From Desulfatibacillum aliphaticivorans DSM 15576 (GTDB lineage Bacteria > Desulfobacterota > Desulfobacteria > Desulfobacterales > Desulfatibacillaceae), in assembly GCF_000429905.1 (NCBI RefSeq), contig NZ_KE386983.1:1-64000 (forward strand): 64,000 nucleotides of DNA. Direction: 5' to 3'. Position 1 is the stretch's first letter; the number at the start of each line of letters is the position of its first letter. The notes beneath the pieces are model-generated. The model made no database searches. It had not been told where the DNA came from and worked only from the letters and a program-made list of their open reading frames with translations. The position numbers were made by a program, and so were the translations under genes. Of this stretch, positions 33,347 through 42,890 are shown piece by piece.

Positions 33347-34948
33347 TCAGGCCGCCTGGCCGGGGTTGGGCGTCCATGCCCAGCAGGCGTCGTCGCCGCC
33401 GTTTACAATGCGGATATGCCCGTTTTTATAAAAGGGAACCACAATGGACTCCACCATGGCATGATCCCGGCCTGTGCGTCCGGCGATGGCGTCCACCAGG
33501 AACGAAAGGGCCTTTTCCGGGATTTTGGCCAGATCCGCCGGGATGACGCCGCACTGTTCCACCAGATCCTCTTCCAGGATTTGGAACGTGCCGCCCACCT
33601 TGCGGGTTCCTTCTACGCGCAGATCGTCCTCAGGAGAATTGACGCCTTTTCCGAATCCTTCTTCCAGGCGCTTCCACTCTTCTTCGCATTCCTTTTCAAA
33701 CCGGCCTACAAAGTCAATGGCGTCCTGAGGGGACACCTGGGAGGTGCGCACCACCGGCCGGTTGGCGTCGTACAGGCTCCAGTCGTCGGTGAGGATTTCC
33801 AGGTCGTATTCTTCCAGGTTTTCCAGGACGGTTGTTCCGGGAAAGGGCGCCAGGAAATGGTAGCCGTAAATGGCGTCCAGCTTTTTAGCGAAACGAGCGG
33901 AGTCGGCCATGGTTTCGTGGGTTTCGCCGGGAAGCCCGACCATAAAGGAAGCATGGGGCAGGATGCCCACTTCCTTGCAGATCTTCACCGCTTTTTCCGC
34001 CTGCGCCAGGGTGATGCCTTTTTTCACGCGTTTCAGCATTTCCTGGTTGCCGGACTCAATGCCGAAGCTCACGCAATCGCAGCCGGTCTCCCGCATGAGG
34101 GCGAAGGTCTCCTTGTCCGCGGTGTTGACCCGGGAGAAAGCGCTCCATCCGAATTTCAGGCCCCGATTTTTGATTTCGTTGCAAACCTCACGCACCCGTT
34201 TTTTATTGGAGGTGAACAAGTCGTCCGCCACGTTGATGCGTGTGAACCCCAGTTCCAGCAGGGTTTCGATTTCGTCAACCACCTTTTTGACGCTGCGATA
34301 CCGCACCTTATGCCCCACCATGCGCCTGCCCAGGCAAAAGATGCATTTATTGGGGCATCCCCGGCTGGTGATGATGGATACGGGAAATCCCAAGGCCTTG
34401 TACCGGGACAACGGCAGCAAATGCCTGGCCGGCATGGGCAGGGAGTCCAGGTCCTGGATAAAATCCCTATGGCCGGTTTCAACAATTTCACCGTTATGCC
34501 TGAGGATCAGGCCGGTCACGTTTTCCAGAGTTTCGCCTTTGGCCAGAAGCGGAGTGATTTCTTCAATGGTCTGCTCGCCTTCTCCAATCACAATGCAGTC
34601 CACGGCGGGAAATTTTTCCAAGGTCTCGTGCGCCCAGAACGACACATGAGGGCCGCCCATAATGGTGTACACCGAAGGATCGATCTCCTTGACGTCCGTG
34701 ATGATTTGCGCGGCCTGGGGAAAGCTCATGGTCACGGAGGTGGAGCCCACCACGTGGGGCTTGAACTCGTCCATGGCTTTTTGAATCTTTTCCTTGTTGT
34801 AACCGGACACGACAAAGTCGAAAATCCTGACTTCCGCACCCGCCTGCTCAAAGGCGGCGGCCACATAACACACTCCCAAGGGGGGAGCAGGCGCCTCTTC
34901 CAGGGGATAAGGCGGGGCAATTACTGCAACACGCATATAGTTCTCCAT
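33347..34948 (-). CDS. B12-binding domain radical SAM protein
   Basis: Started at MENYMRVAVIAPPYPLEE behind GGAGGAGGTA, the protein has 533 residues. The B12-binding domain holds YTIMGGPHVSFWAHETL and VIGEGEQTIEE; the radical SAM motif is CPNKCIFC (Cys198, 202, 205), followed by FGIESGNQEML and a long helical C-terminus of 130 residues. It is the most canonical of the six B12-type radical SAM proteins here and lies 14 kb from the main cluster. It does not overlap neighbours; the gene upstream (35051) ends 102 bp away. Methyltransferase or ring/C-C chemistry is possible; substrate unknown. Confidence 0.88.
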   Translation of the reverse strand: MENYMRVAVIAPPYPLEEAPAPPLGVCYVAAAFEQAGAEVRIFDFVVSGYNKEKIQKAMDEFKPHVVGSTSVTMSFPQAAQIITDVKEIDPSVYTIMGGPHVSFWAHETLEKFPAVDCIVIGEGEQTIEEITPLLAKGETLENVTGLILRHNGEIVETGHRDFIQDLDSLPMPARHLLPLSRYKALGFPVSIITSRGCPNKCIFCLGRRMVGHKVRYRSVKKVVDEIETLLELGFTRINVADDLFTSNKKRVREVCNEIKNRGLKFGWSAFSRVNTADKETFALMRETGCDCVSFGIESGNQEMLKRVKKGITLAQAEKAVKICKEVGILPHASFMVGLPGETHETMADSARFAKKLDAIYGYHFLAPFPGTTVLENLEEYDLEILTDDWSLYDANRPVVRTSQVSPQDAIDFVGRFEKECEEEWKRLEEGFGKGVNSPEDDLRVEGTRKVGGTFQILEEDLVEQCGVIPADLAKIPEKALSFLVDAIAGRTGRDHAMVESIVVPFYKNGHIRIVNGGDDACWAWTPNPGQAA

Positions 34949-35050
34949 TACCTCCTCCATCAAAATACTTGTGGAGAGGATACGTTTATATTGAGGCGCA
35001 GACGCCGGGCAAAAAGCCTGTTTGCAGGCGGCGCGGAATTCCACCCTGCT

Positions 35051-36004
35051 CTAAAACGGAATGGTCAGCGACGCGCCTTGGCCCGTTCCGTCCGGCAAGG
35101 CGCCTGCCGAGACCCGAACCTTAACCTGTTCCAGGCTTTTGGTAAAGGCGGCTTTTTGTCTCCTGTTGTATTTGTGCGCGCTGGACGCGGCGCTGTATAT
35201 ATTTCCGGCGTAAAAACCGAAACCCACCACTCCAATGACAGATCCCAGGGCTTCCTGGTCATTGTCGAAACTTTCGTAAGCCGCTATAATCAGGCCTGCA
35301 TTCAGCAAAAATGCAATGGCTGCGTCCTGATAACGATTCGTATACACATGCCCAAGGCCCGGGACCACGGCCAGCACCCCGGCCGTTCCAGGGCTCTTAT
35401 ACTGCAAGTCGCCGGCTTTGTCGATCTCGGCGACAAGGGCCGGTATCCGGTACTTGTCCCAAACAGACCTGTCCATGCCCTTGAAAACGCCTGCAGCCGC
35501 ATTAAAGTCCCCTTCCAGAACATACACCCATCCGGCGTCGTAACGGGCTTTTTGCGCCAGTTCGCCAGGCCCTGCGTTTTGGACCACGTCGCTCAGGCAG
35601 GTGCGGGCTTCCTCATAATCCTGGATTTTGACGCTGCACTGGCAGATTAAAAGCGAGGCCTCGGCGGCCAGGGGGCTTTGGGGATATTGCGCCGCCATGG
35701 ATTCCAGGGCTTTTTGGGCTTCCTCGTAATCCTGCCCCAGATAGTAGGACTGGCCTATACGCAAGGCCGCCTGGGGGGCGCGGTCGTCATTCGGGAAAAA
35801 GTACAGAAATCGGCGATATTCCGAAACGGCCCGGTAATACTCGCCCTGGCTGAAATTGCTTTCGGCGAAGGCCAGTTGGCTGTCGGCGTCGATGGTAAGA
35901 GCCTGGTTGGCCAAGGCAGGGGCGGAGAGGATTGTAAGCAAAACAATCAGGGCCGGGACGAGAAAACATCCCCTTGGCAATCCCTTGTGCGCCGCGCCTA
36001 TCAC
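35051..36004 (-). CDS. exported TPR protein at the end of the secretion operon
   Basis: The 317-residue protein has a signal peptide (CFLVPALIVLLTILSAPALA) and BamD/YbgF-like tetratricopeptide units: YRAVSEYRRFLYFFP, DYEEAQKALESMAAQYP, DYEEARTCLSDVV. After them come two hydrophobic stretches (AIAFLLNAGLIIAAYES, GSVIGVVGFGFYAGNIYSAA) and a basic tail. GTG start overlaps the gspE stop codon (GTGA), so it is coupled to gspE. It may be a periplasmic or outer membrane helper of the type II system; it is not a standard Gsp subunit. Confidence 0.72.
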   Translation of the reverse strand: MIGAAHKGLPRGCFLVPALIVLLTILSAPALANQALTIDADSQLAFAESNFSQGEYYRAVSEYRRFLYFFPNDDRAPQAALRIGQSYYLGQDYEEAQKALESMAAQYPQSPLAAEASLLICQCSVKIQDYEEARTCLSDVVQNAGPGELAQKARYDAGWVYVLEGDFNAAAGVFKGMDRSVWDKYRIPALVAEIDKAGDLQYKSPGTAGVLAVVPGLGHVYTNRYQDAAIAFLLNAGLIIAAYESFDNDQEALGSVIGVVGFGFYAGNIYSAASSAHKYNRRQKAAFTKSLEQVKVRVSAGALPDGTGQGASLTIPF

Positions 36005-37737
36005 TGTTGAGTCACCCGGAAGACTTCTTCGATGGAGGTTATGCCCGCCAGCACCTTGTTGACGCCGTCCTGCCGCAAGGTGATCATGCCGTTTTCAATC
36101 GCCTTGGCCTTGATGGTGTTAGCGTCCGAGGCGGTAAGAAGCAGGGACTTAATGTCGCGGTCCATGGGCATGATCTCAAAGATGCCTTTCCGGCCATGGT
36201 ACCCGGTTTGCAGGCATTCGGGGCAGCCCACAGGCTTGTATATCTGGCCTTTAGCCAGATCCTCCGGCGTCATCTTAAGAAAAGCCATGGAGGCCTCGTC
36301 CGGCGTGTGGGGCTCCTTGCAATGGGGGCAAAGCACCCGCACCAGGCGCTGGGCCATGACCGCCAGAACCGATGACGAAATGAGAAAAGGCTCCACGTTC
36401 ATGTCGATCAAACGGGTGATGGCGCTAGCCGAGTCGTTGGTATGCAGGGTGGAGAAAACCAAGTGGCCGGTCAGGGAGGACTGCACGGCGATTTCTGCGG
36501 TTTCCATATCGCGGATTTCTCCGATCAGAATAACGTCCGGATCCTGGCGCACGACGGAGCGAAGCCCGCGGGCGAAGGTCAGGTCGATTTTTGGATTGAC
36601 CTGAATCTGGCCGATGCCCGAAATCTGGTATTCCACCGGGTCCTCAATGGTGATGATATTGATGTCCTCGGTATTGATGGTGGAAAGGACCGCGTACAGG
36701 CTGGTGGTTTTGCCGCTGCCCGTGGGGCCCGTGACCAATATGATTCCGTAGGGCTGGTGGATCAGGCCGTGGATGGTTTTCAACTGTTCGCCGGTGAAGC
36801 CGATGTCCGTCAGTTTGAGTATGGTTGTGGATTTGTCCAGCAAACGCAAGACGATGCGCTCCCCGAATGTGGTGGGGATGGTGGACACGCGGATGTCCAC
36901 GTTGCGGTCGCCGATGCGGATTTCGATCCTGCCGTCCTGGGGCAGCCGCTTTTCGGCGATATTCAGCTTGGCCATGACCTTGATGCGGGAAACCAATGCC
37001 GATTGAATGCGCTTGGGCGGCTTGATGAGATCGTACAGCACGCCGTCCACGCGATACCGCACCTTGAGCATAGTCTGATAGGGCTCGATATGGATATCGC
37101 TGGCCCGGGCCTTGACCGCCTGGGACAGGATGTGGTTCACCAGTTTGATGATGGGCGCGTCGCTGGTTTCCTCCAGAAGGTCGGCGGTTTTTTCGATCTC
37201 CGAAATAATGGAGTCCGCGCCTTCCTCCATGTCCGCAACCAATTGCTCGGCGCTGTCCCGGGCCATGTCGTAGGCCATGTTGATGGCGGAGGTAATGGCG
37301 GCGCTGGGCGCCAGGATCGTAGTGACAGGCCCCGCGTTCAACAGGGCAGCCAGGTCGTCCACCGCGTCGAAGCCCGAAGGATCGGCCACGGCCACGTACA
37401 CCTGCCGCTCCCGTTCCTCGTCCTGATCCGGCTCTTGTTCATCTTCGGATTCCTCGGCCAAAAACAGGGGAACCATTTTATGCTTTTTTAAAAACTGGAT
37501 GGGCGTTTGCTGGGTATAGTCGGCCGGCCCCGCGTCAATGGGCAGTTCGTTCCACACCTCCAGGCCGTAATATTCACCCACGGCCTGAAGCCAGGCGTTT
37601 TCCTGCAACAGGTTCTTTTGGGCCAGGACGTCGCCCAGGGAGACGCCTTTTTCCGCGGAAACCCGCCTTGCGTCTTCCAGATCTTCCGGCGGCAGCCCGT
37701 GGTCTCTGATCAGTATTTCATCCAGTGACGGGAGCAT
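36001..37737 (-). CDS. gspE: type II secretion ATPase GspE
   Basis: The 578-residue hexameric ATPase powers pseudopilus assembly. It has an N-terminal MshEN-type domain (residues 1-70), an acidic insertion around residues 95-112 (ESEDEQEPDQDEERER) and the T2SSE core: Walker A GPTGSGKT (337-344), the Asp box before it, a TGHLVFSTLHTND segment (His box) and a two-CxxC zinc site (CPHC and CPEC, about residues 450-490). It overlaps gspD upstream by one base and the TPR gene downstream by 4 bp. Family boundaries with PilB are soft, but the operon fixes the name. Confidence 0.92.
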   Translation of the reverse strand: MLPSLDEILIRDHGLPPEDLEDARRVSAEKGVSLGDVLAQKNLLQENAWLQAVGEYYGLEVWNELPIDAGPADYTQQTPIQFLKKHKMVPLFLAEESEDEQEPDQDEERERQVYVAVADPSGFDAVDDLAALLNAGPVTTILAPSAAITSAINMAYDMARDSAEQLVADMEEGADSIISEIEKTADLLEETSDAPIIKLVNHILSQAVKARASDIHIEPYQTMLKVRYRVDGVLYDLIKPPKRIQSALVSRIKVMAKLNIAEKRLPQDGRIEIRIGDRNVDIRVSTIPTTFGERIVLRLLDKSTTILKLTDIGFTGEQLKTIHGLIHQPYGIILVTGPTGSGKTTSLYAVLSTINTEDINIITIEDPVEYQISGIGQIQVNPKIDLTFARGLRSVVRQDPDVILIGEIRDMETAEIAVQSSLTGHLVFSTLHTNDSASAITRLIDMNVEPFLISSSVLAVMAQRLVRVLCPHCKEPHTPDEASMAFLKMTPEDLAKGQIYKPVGCPECLQTGYHGRKGIFEIMPMDRDIKSLLLTASDANTIKAKAIENGMITLRQDGVNKVLAGITSIEEVFRVTQQ

Positions 37738-39869
37738 TATTCGGGCGTCTCCTCCTCTGCCGGTTCCTGAAATTCGTCAACCTTCTCGGGAGAATTGGGC
37801 AGGTAATCCTCTACATTGATAACCTGCTCCGGCTTGCGCTTATACAATTCAATGACGTTTTTCTCCACTTCCTTGATGGATTCGATCTTTTTCTCGGAAA
37901 TCTCTTTGGCCTCCGTAGGCGTCTGGATAATCCGGGGGGTGAGGAAGACGTACAGATTGGTTTTTTCGCGTTTTTCGGTTTTGCTTCTAAACGCCCAGCC
38001 CAGCCAGGGGATGTCGCCCAGGCATGGCACTTTATACGTGCCCCCCTCGGTGCTTTCGTCTATCAGACCGCCGATAACGATGGTGTTTCCGTCCTTGACG
38101 ATAACCGTGGTGTCCGCCTTGCGTTTGTATGTAGTGGGCTGGGTGGTGGTTCCGGCCGTCTCAATGAGCCGGGTGACTTCCTGAAACACATCCAGCCTGA
38201 CCAAGCGCTCCTGGCTGATCTGGGGGGTGATTTTCAGGGTGACGCCCACGTCGCGGTATTCATAGCTTGTGTAGTCCACGCTGGAGCTGGATGTGTCCTG
38301 ACGGGTGACGTAAGGCACGTTTTTGCCTACGTAAATTTCGGATTCTTCGTTGTTTGTGGCCAGAATATGGGGCGCGGACAGAATGTGGACGTCCGAGTCA
38401 TTTTTATAGGCCCGCATGACGGCGCCCAGGGTGGGGAAGTAAATATCGCCGATTTTGATGTTCTCGCCGATCACGCCCATGGAAAAAGCCGTAGGAAAGC
38501 CAGCCACCCCGGAAGCGATTTCCGCCGTGGTGGGAAAGAGCGTATAGGCGCCTTCGCTGCCCGCACCGCCCGATCCGGCCCAGCCCACCGCCTGATCGCC
38601 GTTGACCTCAAAGTTGTCGCCTACCCGCCATTCCACGCCCAGTTCAAAGGCCTTGTCCGTGGAGACTTCCATGATCAACGCTTCAATATAAACCATGGAC
38701 CTGGGAATATCCAGCTTTTCGATCACGTCCCTAAGGACCTTAAAGTCCTCCTTGTCCGCCACGATGATAATGCTGTTTGTGGCCTTATCCGCGGAAATCT
38801 GCACATCCTTGGAAACCACCGGCGCTTCGGCTTTGTTCTTGGTGTCGGTCTGCTTGCCGGGCAGGGCCTGGAGCACCTTCACCACCTCTTCGGCCGTGGC
38901 GTTTTGCAAGTAAACCACCTGGATTTTGCCTTCGCCCGTGGGCTGCTCTTTATCGAGCAATTCAACAAAGGAGAGGATGGCTTCCGTGTCGTCTTTGGAG
39001 GCCAGGATAATCAGGCTGTTGGTGCGTTCGTCAGCCACGATTTTAACCACGTCCCCGGTGGCGGCCACGGTCTGTGCGTTCTTGGACTTGGTATTGACCC
39101 GCGGCCGGGAGGAAGTGTTGCCTTTGCTTTCAAACAATGTAGTGGCCAGCTTGGCCATTTCGGCTGCTCCGGCATGCGTCAAGGGGACGACCGTCAACTC
39201 CTCGCCCACGCCGTGGACGTCAATGGCCTTAAGAATTTTTACAAGACGCTGGATGTTGGATTCCACGTCCGTGACAATCAGGGTGTTGGTGGGGCTGTAC
39301 GCCACCAGCAGGCTGCCCTTGGAAACCATGGGCTGAAACAGCTTGACTACGTCCTCCACCTGGGCGAAGTCCATGGAAATCAATTGGGTGACCACTTTGT
39401 CGGTCTCGGAAATTCTATGGTCAAAAAGCCGGGTTTCCGGGTTTTTTGTCTTGGCGTCCGGCGCAGGAACGACCTTGGTGAGAGAGCCCACCTTAACCGT
39501 GGCGTATCCGTAAACTTCCAGCACGGACAGGAACACCTGATAGGCTTCATCGGGCGTGACTTTTTTGGGCGACATGATGGTGATTTTCCCCCGAACCTTG
39601 CTGTCCAGGACAAAATTCTTCCCAGTCACTTCGCTGATGTATTTTACGAATTCCGCAATCTCGGCATCCTCGAAATCAATCTGGATCAGGCCTTCATCCT
39701 CCTGATCCACGCCGGAATCGGAGGGCTCCAGGATTTCTTCCACGCCATTGGAAGAGTCTGCACCCGTCACCCGGGCGGCCTGGACGTTCGTCCCCAACAG
39801 GATCGCAACTGCGAGGAGCGCCAGCATAAAGCGCAGGGATTTCGCCATGTGAGTCATCATTCGCCTCAT
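37737..39869 (-). CDS. gspD: type II secretion outer membrane secretin GspD
   Basis: The product of about 710 residues has a signal peptide (SLRFMLALLAVAILLGTNVQA), an N0 domain (IQIDFEDAEIAEFVKYISEVTGKNFVLD), N1-N3 domains with repeated NTLIVTD, TNSLIILAS and TNSIIIVAD motifs, and the secretin beta-barrel domain (VPYVTRQDTSSSSVDY, GVTLKITPQIS, VIGGLIDEST). A C-terminal S-domain-like tail ends in acidic residues. It forms the 15-mer outer membrane channel. Several ATGs cluster at the start; I chose the one 9 nt after AAGG, while 39887 or 39848 remain possible. Confidence 0.93.
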   Translation of the reverse strand: MRRMMTHMAKSLRFMLALLAVAILLGTNVQAARVTGADSSNGVEEILEPSDSGVDQEDEGLIQIDFEDAEIAEFVKYISEVTGKNFVLDSKVRGKITIMSPKKVTPDEAYQVFLSVLEVYGYATVKVGSLTKVVPAPDAKTKNPETRLFDHRISETDKVVTQLISMDFAQVEDVVKLFQPMVSKGSLLVAYSPTNTLIVTDVESNIQRLVKILKAIDVHGVGEELTVVPLTHAGAAEMAKLATTLFESKGNTSSRPRVNTKSKNAQTVAATGDVVKIVADERTNSLIILASKDDTEAILSFVELLDKEQPTGEGKIQVVYLQNATAEEVVKVLQALPGKQTDTKNKAEAPVVSKDVQISADKATNSIIIVADKEDFKVLRDVIEKLDIPRSMVYIEALIMEVSTDKAFELGVEWRVGDNFEVNGDQAVGWAGSGGAGSEGAYTLFPTTAEIASGVAGFPTAFSMGVIGENIKIGDIYFPTLGAVMRAYKNDSDVHILSAPHILATNNEESEIYVGKNVPYVTRQDTSSSSVDYTSYEYRDVGVTLKITPQISQERLVRLDVFQEVTRLIETAGTTTQPTTYKRKADTTVIVKDGNTIVIGGLIDESTEGGTYKVPCLGDIPWLGWAFRSKTEKREKTNLYVFLTPRIIQTPTEAKEISEKKIESIKEVEKNVIELYKRKPEQVINVEDYLPNSPEKVDEFQEPAEEETPE

Positions 39870-39879
39870 GTGAGTTGCC

Positions 39880-41022
39880 TTAATCATTCATTACCTCTTT
39901 AAACTCGTCCATATCCTTGAGGACAGCCAGGTCTTGATCTTCTTCGGCCCAGTCCAGGACAGCCTTATCCATGTTCGCAGCCATTTTCAAATACTTGATG
40001 GCCTCTTGCAGGGCGCCCTCACGGGCGTACAGACACGCCAGGTTGTAGCAGGGGTCCACATAGGCCGAATCGGCGGTCATCGCCTGGATGAAGCCGTCTT
40101 TGGCTTCCTCCATTCGGCCGTTTTCCATGTCTATGACAGCCCTGTTATTCAAGCTGGGGGCATAGGTGGGATCTTCTATCAAACTTCTGGTGTAATAAGC
40201 CCGCGCTTCGTCCATCCTTCCCAGCATTTGGCTGTCCAGGCCCTTGGAATACCAGCGGGAAGCCACAATGGCAGGAGGATCTTCATTAACTTCAGGCTCC
40301 ATAGGGGCGCTCGGCTCCACGGGCTCTTCCCGCAAGTTATCTTCTTGAAAACTTCCCCTCCTGCGGGGAAGGTTTTTAAACTCCATCTTGTCGAAACCCG
40401 GTAAGGAGGCAAACCGCTCATTCTCCTTGGCCATAGTCCAGGCGTTCTCGCGCCGATATCTGGGTCGGCGTCCTTCCTCCATACCCTCCGGCCTGCGCCG
40501 TTTGGGTGCAAAGGGCTCCTGGTTTTCCGACCATAGAGTCTGAGATTCCACCAGCGCCCTGGCTCTGGCTTCGGTTTCCTTGGCCGCTTCCGTTTTCGGC
40601 TGCTCTTCCGCCCTGGCTACCAATTGTCCTCTGGCCGGCCTTTGGTTTCCTGAATAGGGGCGTCCGTTTCGGTCCAGAATATTAGCAGGCGCCTCCTCCT
40701 GCTCCTCCAGTTCAAACTGTTTTTCCTGCTCCTGCAAAAATTCGTCTTCAATTTTTTCTTCCGGAGCCTTGACTTCCTGCTTCACCGGGGGCGTCGCATC
40801 AGCCTGCATCTTGCCGGAATCCGGTCCGTGAAGACGGCCGGCGATCAGGAATCCCGAGTATCCGATCAGAAAAATGAGAACAACTCCAATCACGACCCAA
40901 ATAACGCGTTTGTTTTTGCCCCGGCCCGGCCCTTCGTGGGGCGCGCCGCTTCCGGGAAACGGCCCTTTTCGGGCGTCCTGCTCTTTTTGAGCTTTTTCAA
41001 GTGCGCTGTGTATAGTACTCAT
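39880..41022 (-). CDS. TM-anchored TPR protein of the secretion operon (GspB/ExeB position)
   Basis: The 380-residue protein has a cytoplasmic N-terminus starting MSTIHSALEKAQKEQDARK, a TM helix (VIWVVIGVVLIFLIGYSGFLI, about residues 40-60), a long charged Glu/Arg-rich linker, and three C-terminal TPR units (SKGLDSQMLGRMDEARAYYTRSLIEDP onward). The N-terminal signature ALEKAQKE is common in GspB/PulB-like partners of GspA/ExeA, and the gene directly follows the ExeA-like gene. ExeAB pairs place the secretin in the cell wall. That role is inferred from position; sequence similarity to ExeB is limited to the N-terminal half. Confidence 0.65.
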   Translation of the reverse strand: MSTIHSALEKAQKEQDARKGPFPGSGAPHEGPGRGKNKRVIWVVIGVVLIFLIGYSGFLIAGRLHGPDSGKMQADATPPVKQEVKAPEEKIEDEFLQEQEKQFELEEQEEAPANILDRNGRPYSGNQRPARGQLVARAEEQPKTEAAKETEARARALVESQTLWSENQEPFAPKRRRPEGMEEGRRPRYRRENAWTMAKENERFASLPGFDKMEFKNLPRRRGSFQEDNLREEPVEPSAPMEPEVNEDPPAIVASRWYSKGLDSQMLGRMDEARAYYTRSLIEDPTYAPSLNNRAVIDMENGRMEEAKDGFIQAMTADSAYVDPCYNLACLYAREGALQEAIKYLKMAANMDKAVLDWAEEDQDLAVLKDMDEFKEVMND

Positions 41023-42873
41023 TTAGTCAGACAGTTCCGGTAAATGTTGTGCAAGCTGATACATCAGGCCAATGGTGGTGGGACCAGCCACCCCGTCAGC
41101 CCGAATGCCAAAATCCGTTTGAAAACTTTTGATCGCTTTGGATGTCCTGGGGCCGTAAACTCCGTCCTTGCTCAGGCTGTATCCTCCGTGAATCAGCACG
41201 TCCTGTATCCAGTTGACCAGGGGGCCTTTGTCGCCCAGGCCGATCCGATTTATCCATAATTTTTCCGGAATCAGCCAGACAAGGCCGCCGGAAAAACGCT
41301 TTTCAAAATCATCCAGGGAAACCTCCACCAGGTTCCCGGCCGCGTCCGAAACCACAAAGCCGTCGGAGAAAGAACCCACCACCACGGCGTGCCCGCCCTG
41401 GGAGTCTTGCAAGCCTTTTAGGCTGGCGCGGAAAGGCCTTTGGAAAAATTTGACGACCTCGGCCCGAGCTCGAAAAGAGACAATTCCCGCCTGCTCATCC
41501 CCGTAAAGGGCCTTGATCCTGGGGTTGGACTCATACAGGCTGAACAATTTCGCCAGGCTGGTTTCCGTATCCAAAGCCCAGGCGCCGACTGTCCGGACGG
41601 GTTCTGACGCTGGGGGGGGGGCTTTTTTCACTTCCGGTACAGGCTGAACTGCAGGAGCTTCAGGCGTCTTGGCCGCCGGCGTTTCCTCGGCGGGCGGGGC
41701 GGCTTCCGCATTTTCATTCGGCTCAGCAACAGGCTCCAAGGCTTCGACCATGTCCATGGGCTCCGGTTCAGCCGGGCTCTCCACATCAGGCGCGGCCGGG
41801 ACCTCCGGAGGGGCGGCGGCTTCGGGAGCGGCAGCCTGGGGCGCTTTCGGCGTCTGAGGCGCCGGGGCCTCCAGTGCTTTGGGCGCCTCCACGGTTGGGG
41901 GCGCGGGGGCTGCAACCTGGGTTTGAGCCTCTAACTTATCTTCGTTTGCAGCGCCCTGGCCTTGCCAGAATCCGTAAGCGACTCCCAGTGCGGCGGCGGC
42001 CGCAAAAACAGCCATGAGCGACACGTATGCCCAGGAAGCCTTTTTTTCCGGCATGGCAGCGGGAGTATGCCCCGTGACTTCCTTTGCCGCTTGCAAAATA
42101 AGGTCTTTGTCAATCTGCTTTAAATTGCGCGAGTACGCAGCCAGCAAGGATCGGTCGCACACCGCGTTGATTCTGCGGGGAATGCCCCGGCACGAAGCGT
42201 ATAAGGCCTTATACGCGCCGTTGGTGAACGGAATGCGGCCTTTGCAGCCGGCCACCATCATGCGATGCTGGATGTAGGCTTTTACATCCTCAAAATCCAG
42301 GGCGTCCAGGCTGTAGCGAACCACGATGCGCTCATTTAGCTGGCGCATTTCGTTCATGCCCAGCACATGCACCAACTCCTCCTGGCCCACCAGCACGATT
42401 TGCAGGAGTTTTTCCTTATCCGTTTCCAGGTTGGAAAGAATGCGCACCTGCTCCAGGACGTCCCGGGAGAGGTTTTGCGCTTCGTCCAAAAGCAAAACCA
42501 CGTTTCGCCCGGAGGAGAAGCTATCCAGCAAAAAAGCATTGATGGCGTCCAGGTGTCCCTTTTTTCCCTGGGATTCAGGCGCGTCGATGCCGAACTCGTC
42601 GCAAATGGTGGGCAGCAGGTCATCCGCCGTTAAAAACGGATTGATGACAAGCGCCGTTTTGACGTTCTGGTCCAAATCCGACAGCAGCGACCTCAGCAGG
42701 GTGGTTTTGCCCGTGCCCACGCCGCCGGTGATCATCACAAACCCCTTGCGTTGGGTGATGCCGTACACAAGGTGATCCATGGCCTCCTGATGCCCCCGGC
42801 TTAAATACAAATAGCGGGGATCGGGCGTGGTGTGAAACGGATTTTCTTTAAGGCCGAAATGTTCGTAGTACAT
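41023..42873 (-). CDS. ExeA/GspA-like AAA ATPase with C39-like and peptidoglycan-binding domains
   Basis: The 616-residue protein has an N-terminal AAA ATPase (MYYEHFGLKENPF signature; Walker A GGVGTGKTT at 50-58; Walker B VVLLLDEAQNL), a TM helix near residues 280-302, a Pro/Ala/Glu-rich linker of about 110 residues, a C39-peptidase-like domain (GLKGLQDSQGGHAVVVGSFSDGF) and a terminal PG-binding domain (DGVYGPRTSKAIKSFQTDFGIRADG). In ExeA the ATPase and PG-binding domain remodel peptidoglycan for secretin assembly. It sits between gspC and the TPR gene with 17-bp and 0-bp gaps. Confidence 0.85.
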   Translation of the reverse strand: MYYEHFGLKENPFHTTPDPRYLYLSRGHQEAMDHLVYGITQRKGFVMITGGVGTGKTTLLRSLLSDLDQNVKTALVINPFLTADDLLPTICDEFGIDAPESQGKKGHLDAINAFLLDSFSSGRNVVLLLDEAQNLSRDVLEQVRILSNLETDKEKLLQIVLVGQEELVHVLGMNEMRQLNERIVVRYSLDALDFEDVKAYIQHRMMVAGCKGRIPFTNGAYKALYASCRGIPRRINAVCDRSLLAAYSRNLKQIDKDLILQAAKEVTGHTPAAMPEKKASWAYVSLMAVFAAAAALGVAYGFWQGQGAANEDKLEAQTQVAAPAPPTVEAPKALEAPAPQTPKAPQAAAPEAAAPPEVPAAPDVESPAEPEPMDMVEALEPVAEPNENAEAAPPAEETPAAKTPEAPAVQPVPEVKKAPPPASEPVRTVGAWALDTETSLAKLFSLYESNPRIKALYGDEQAGIVSFRARAEVVKFFQRPFRASLKGLQDSQGGHAVVVGSFSDGFVVSDAAGNLVEVSLDDFEKRFSGGLVWLIPEKLWINRIGLGDKGPLVNWIQDVLIHGGYSLSKDGVYGPRTSKAIKSFQTDFGIRADGVAGPTTIGLMYQLAQHLPELSD

Positions 42874-42890
42874 GGACCTTGCCGCCGGTT

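Noticed and set aside
33272..35650. 792-residue plus-strand ORF
   Set aside because: It is antisense to the B12-radical SAM gene and TPR gene on the minus strand, whose proteins have clear family motifs; the plus reading is His/Gly/Phe-rich without any domain.
37725..39902. 725-residue plus-strand ORF
   Set aside because: Exact antisense shadow of gspD; composition (HDVG-type runs) is typical of an antisense reading of a GC-rich gene.
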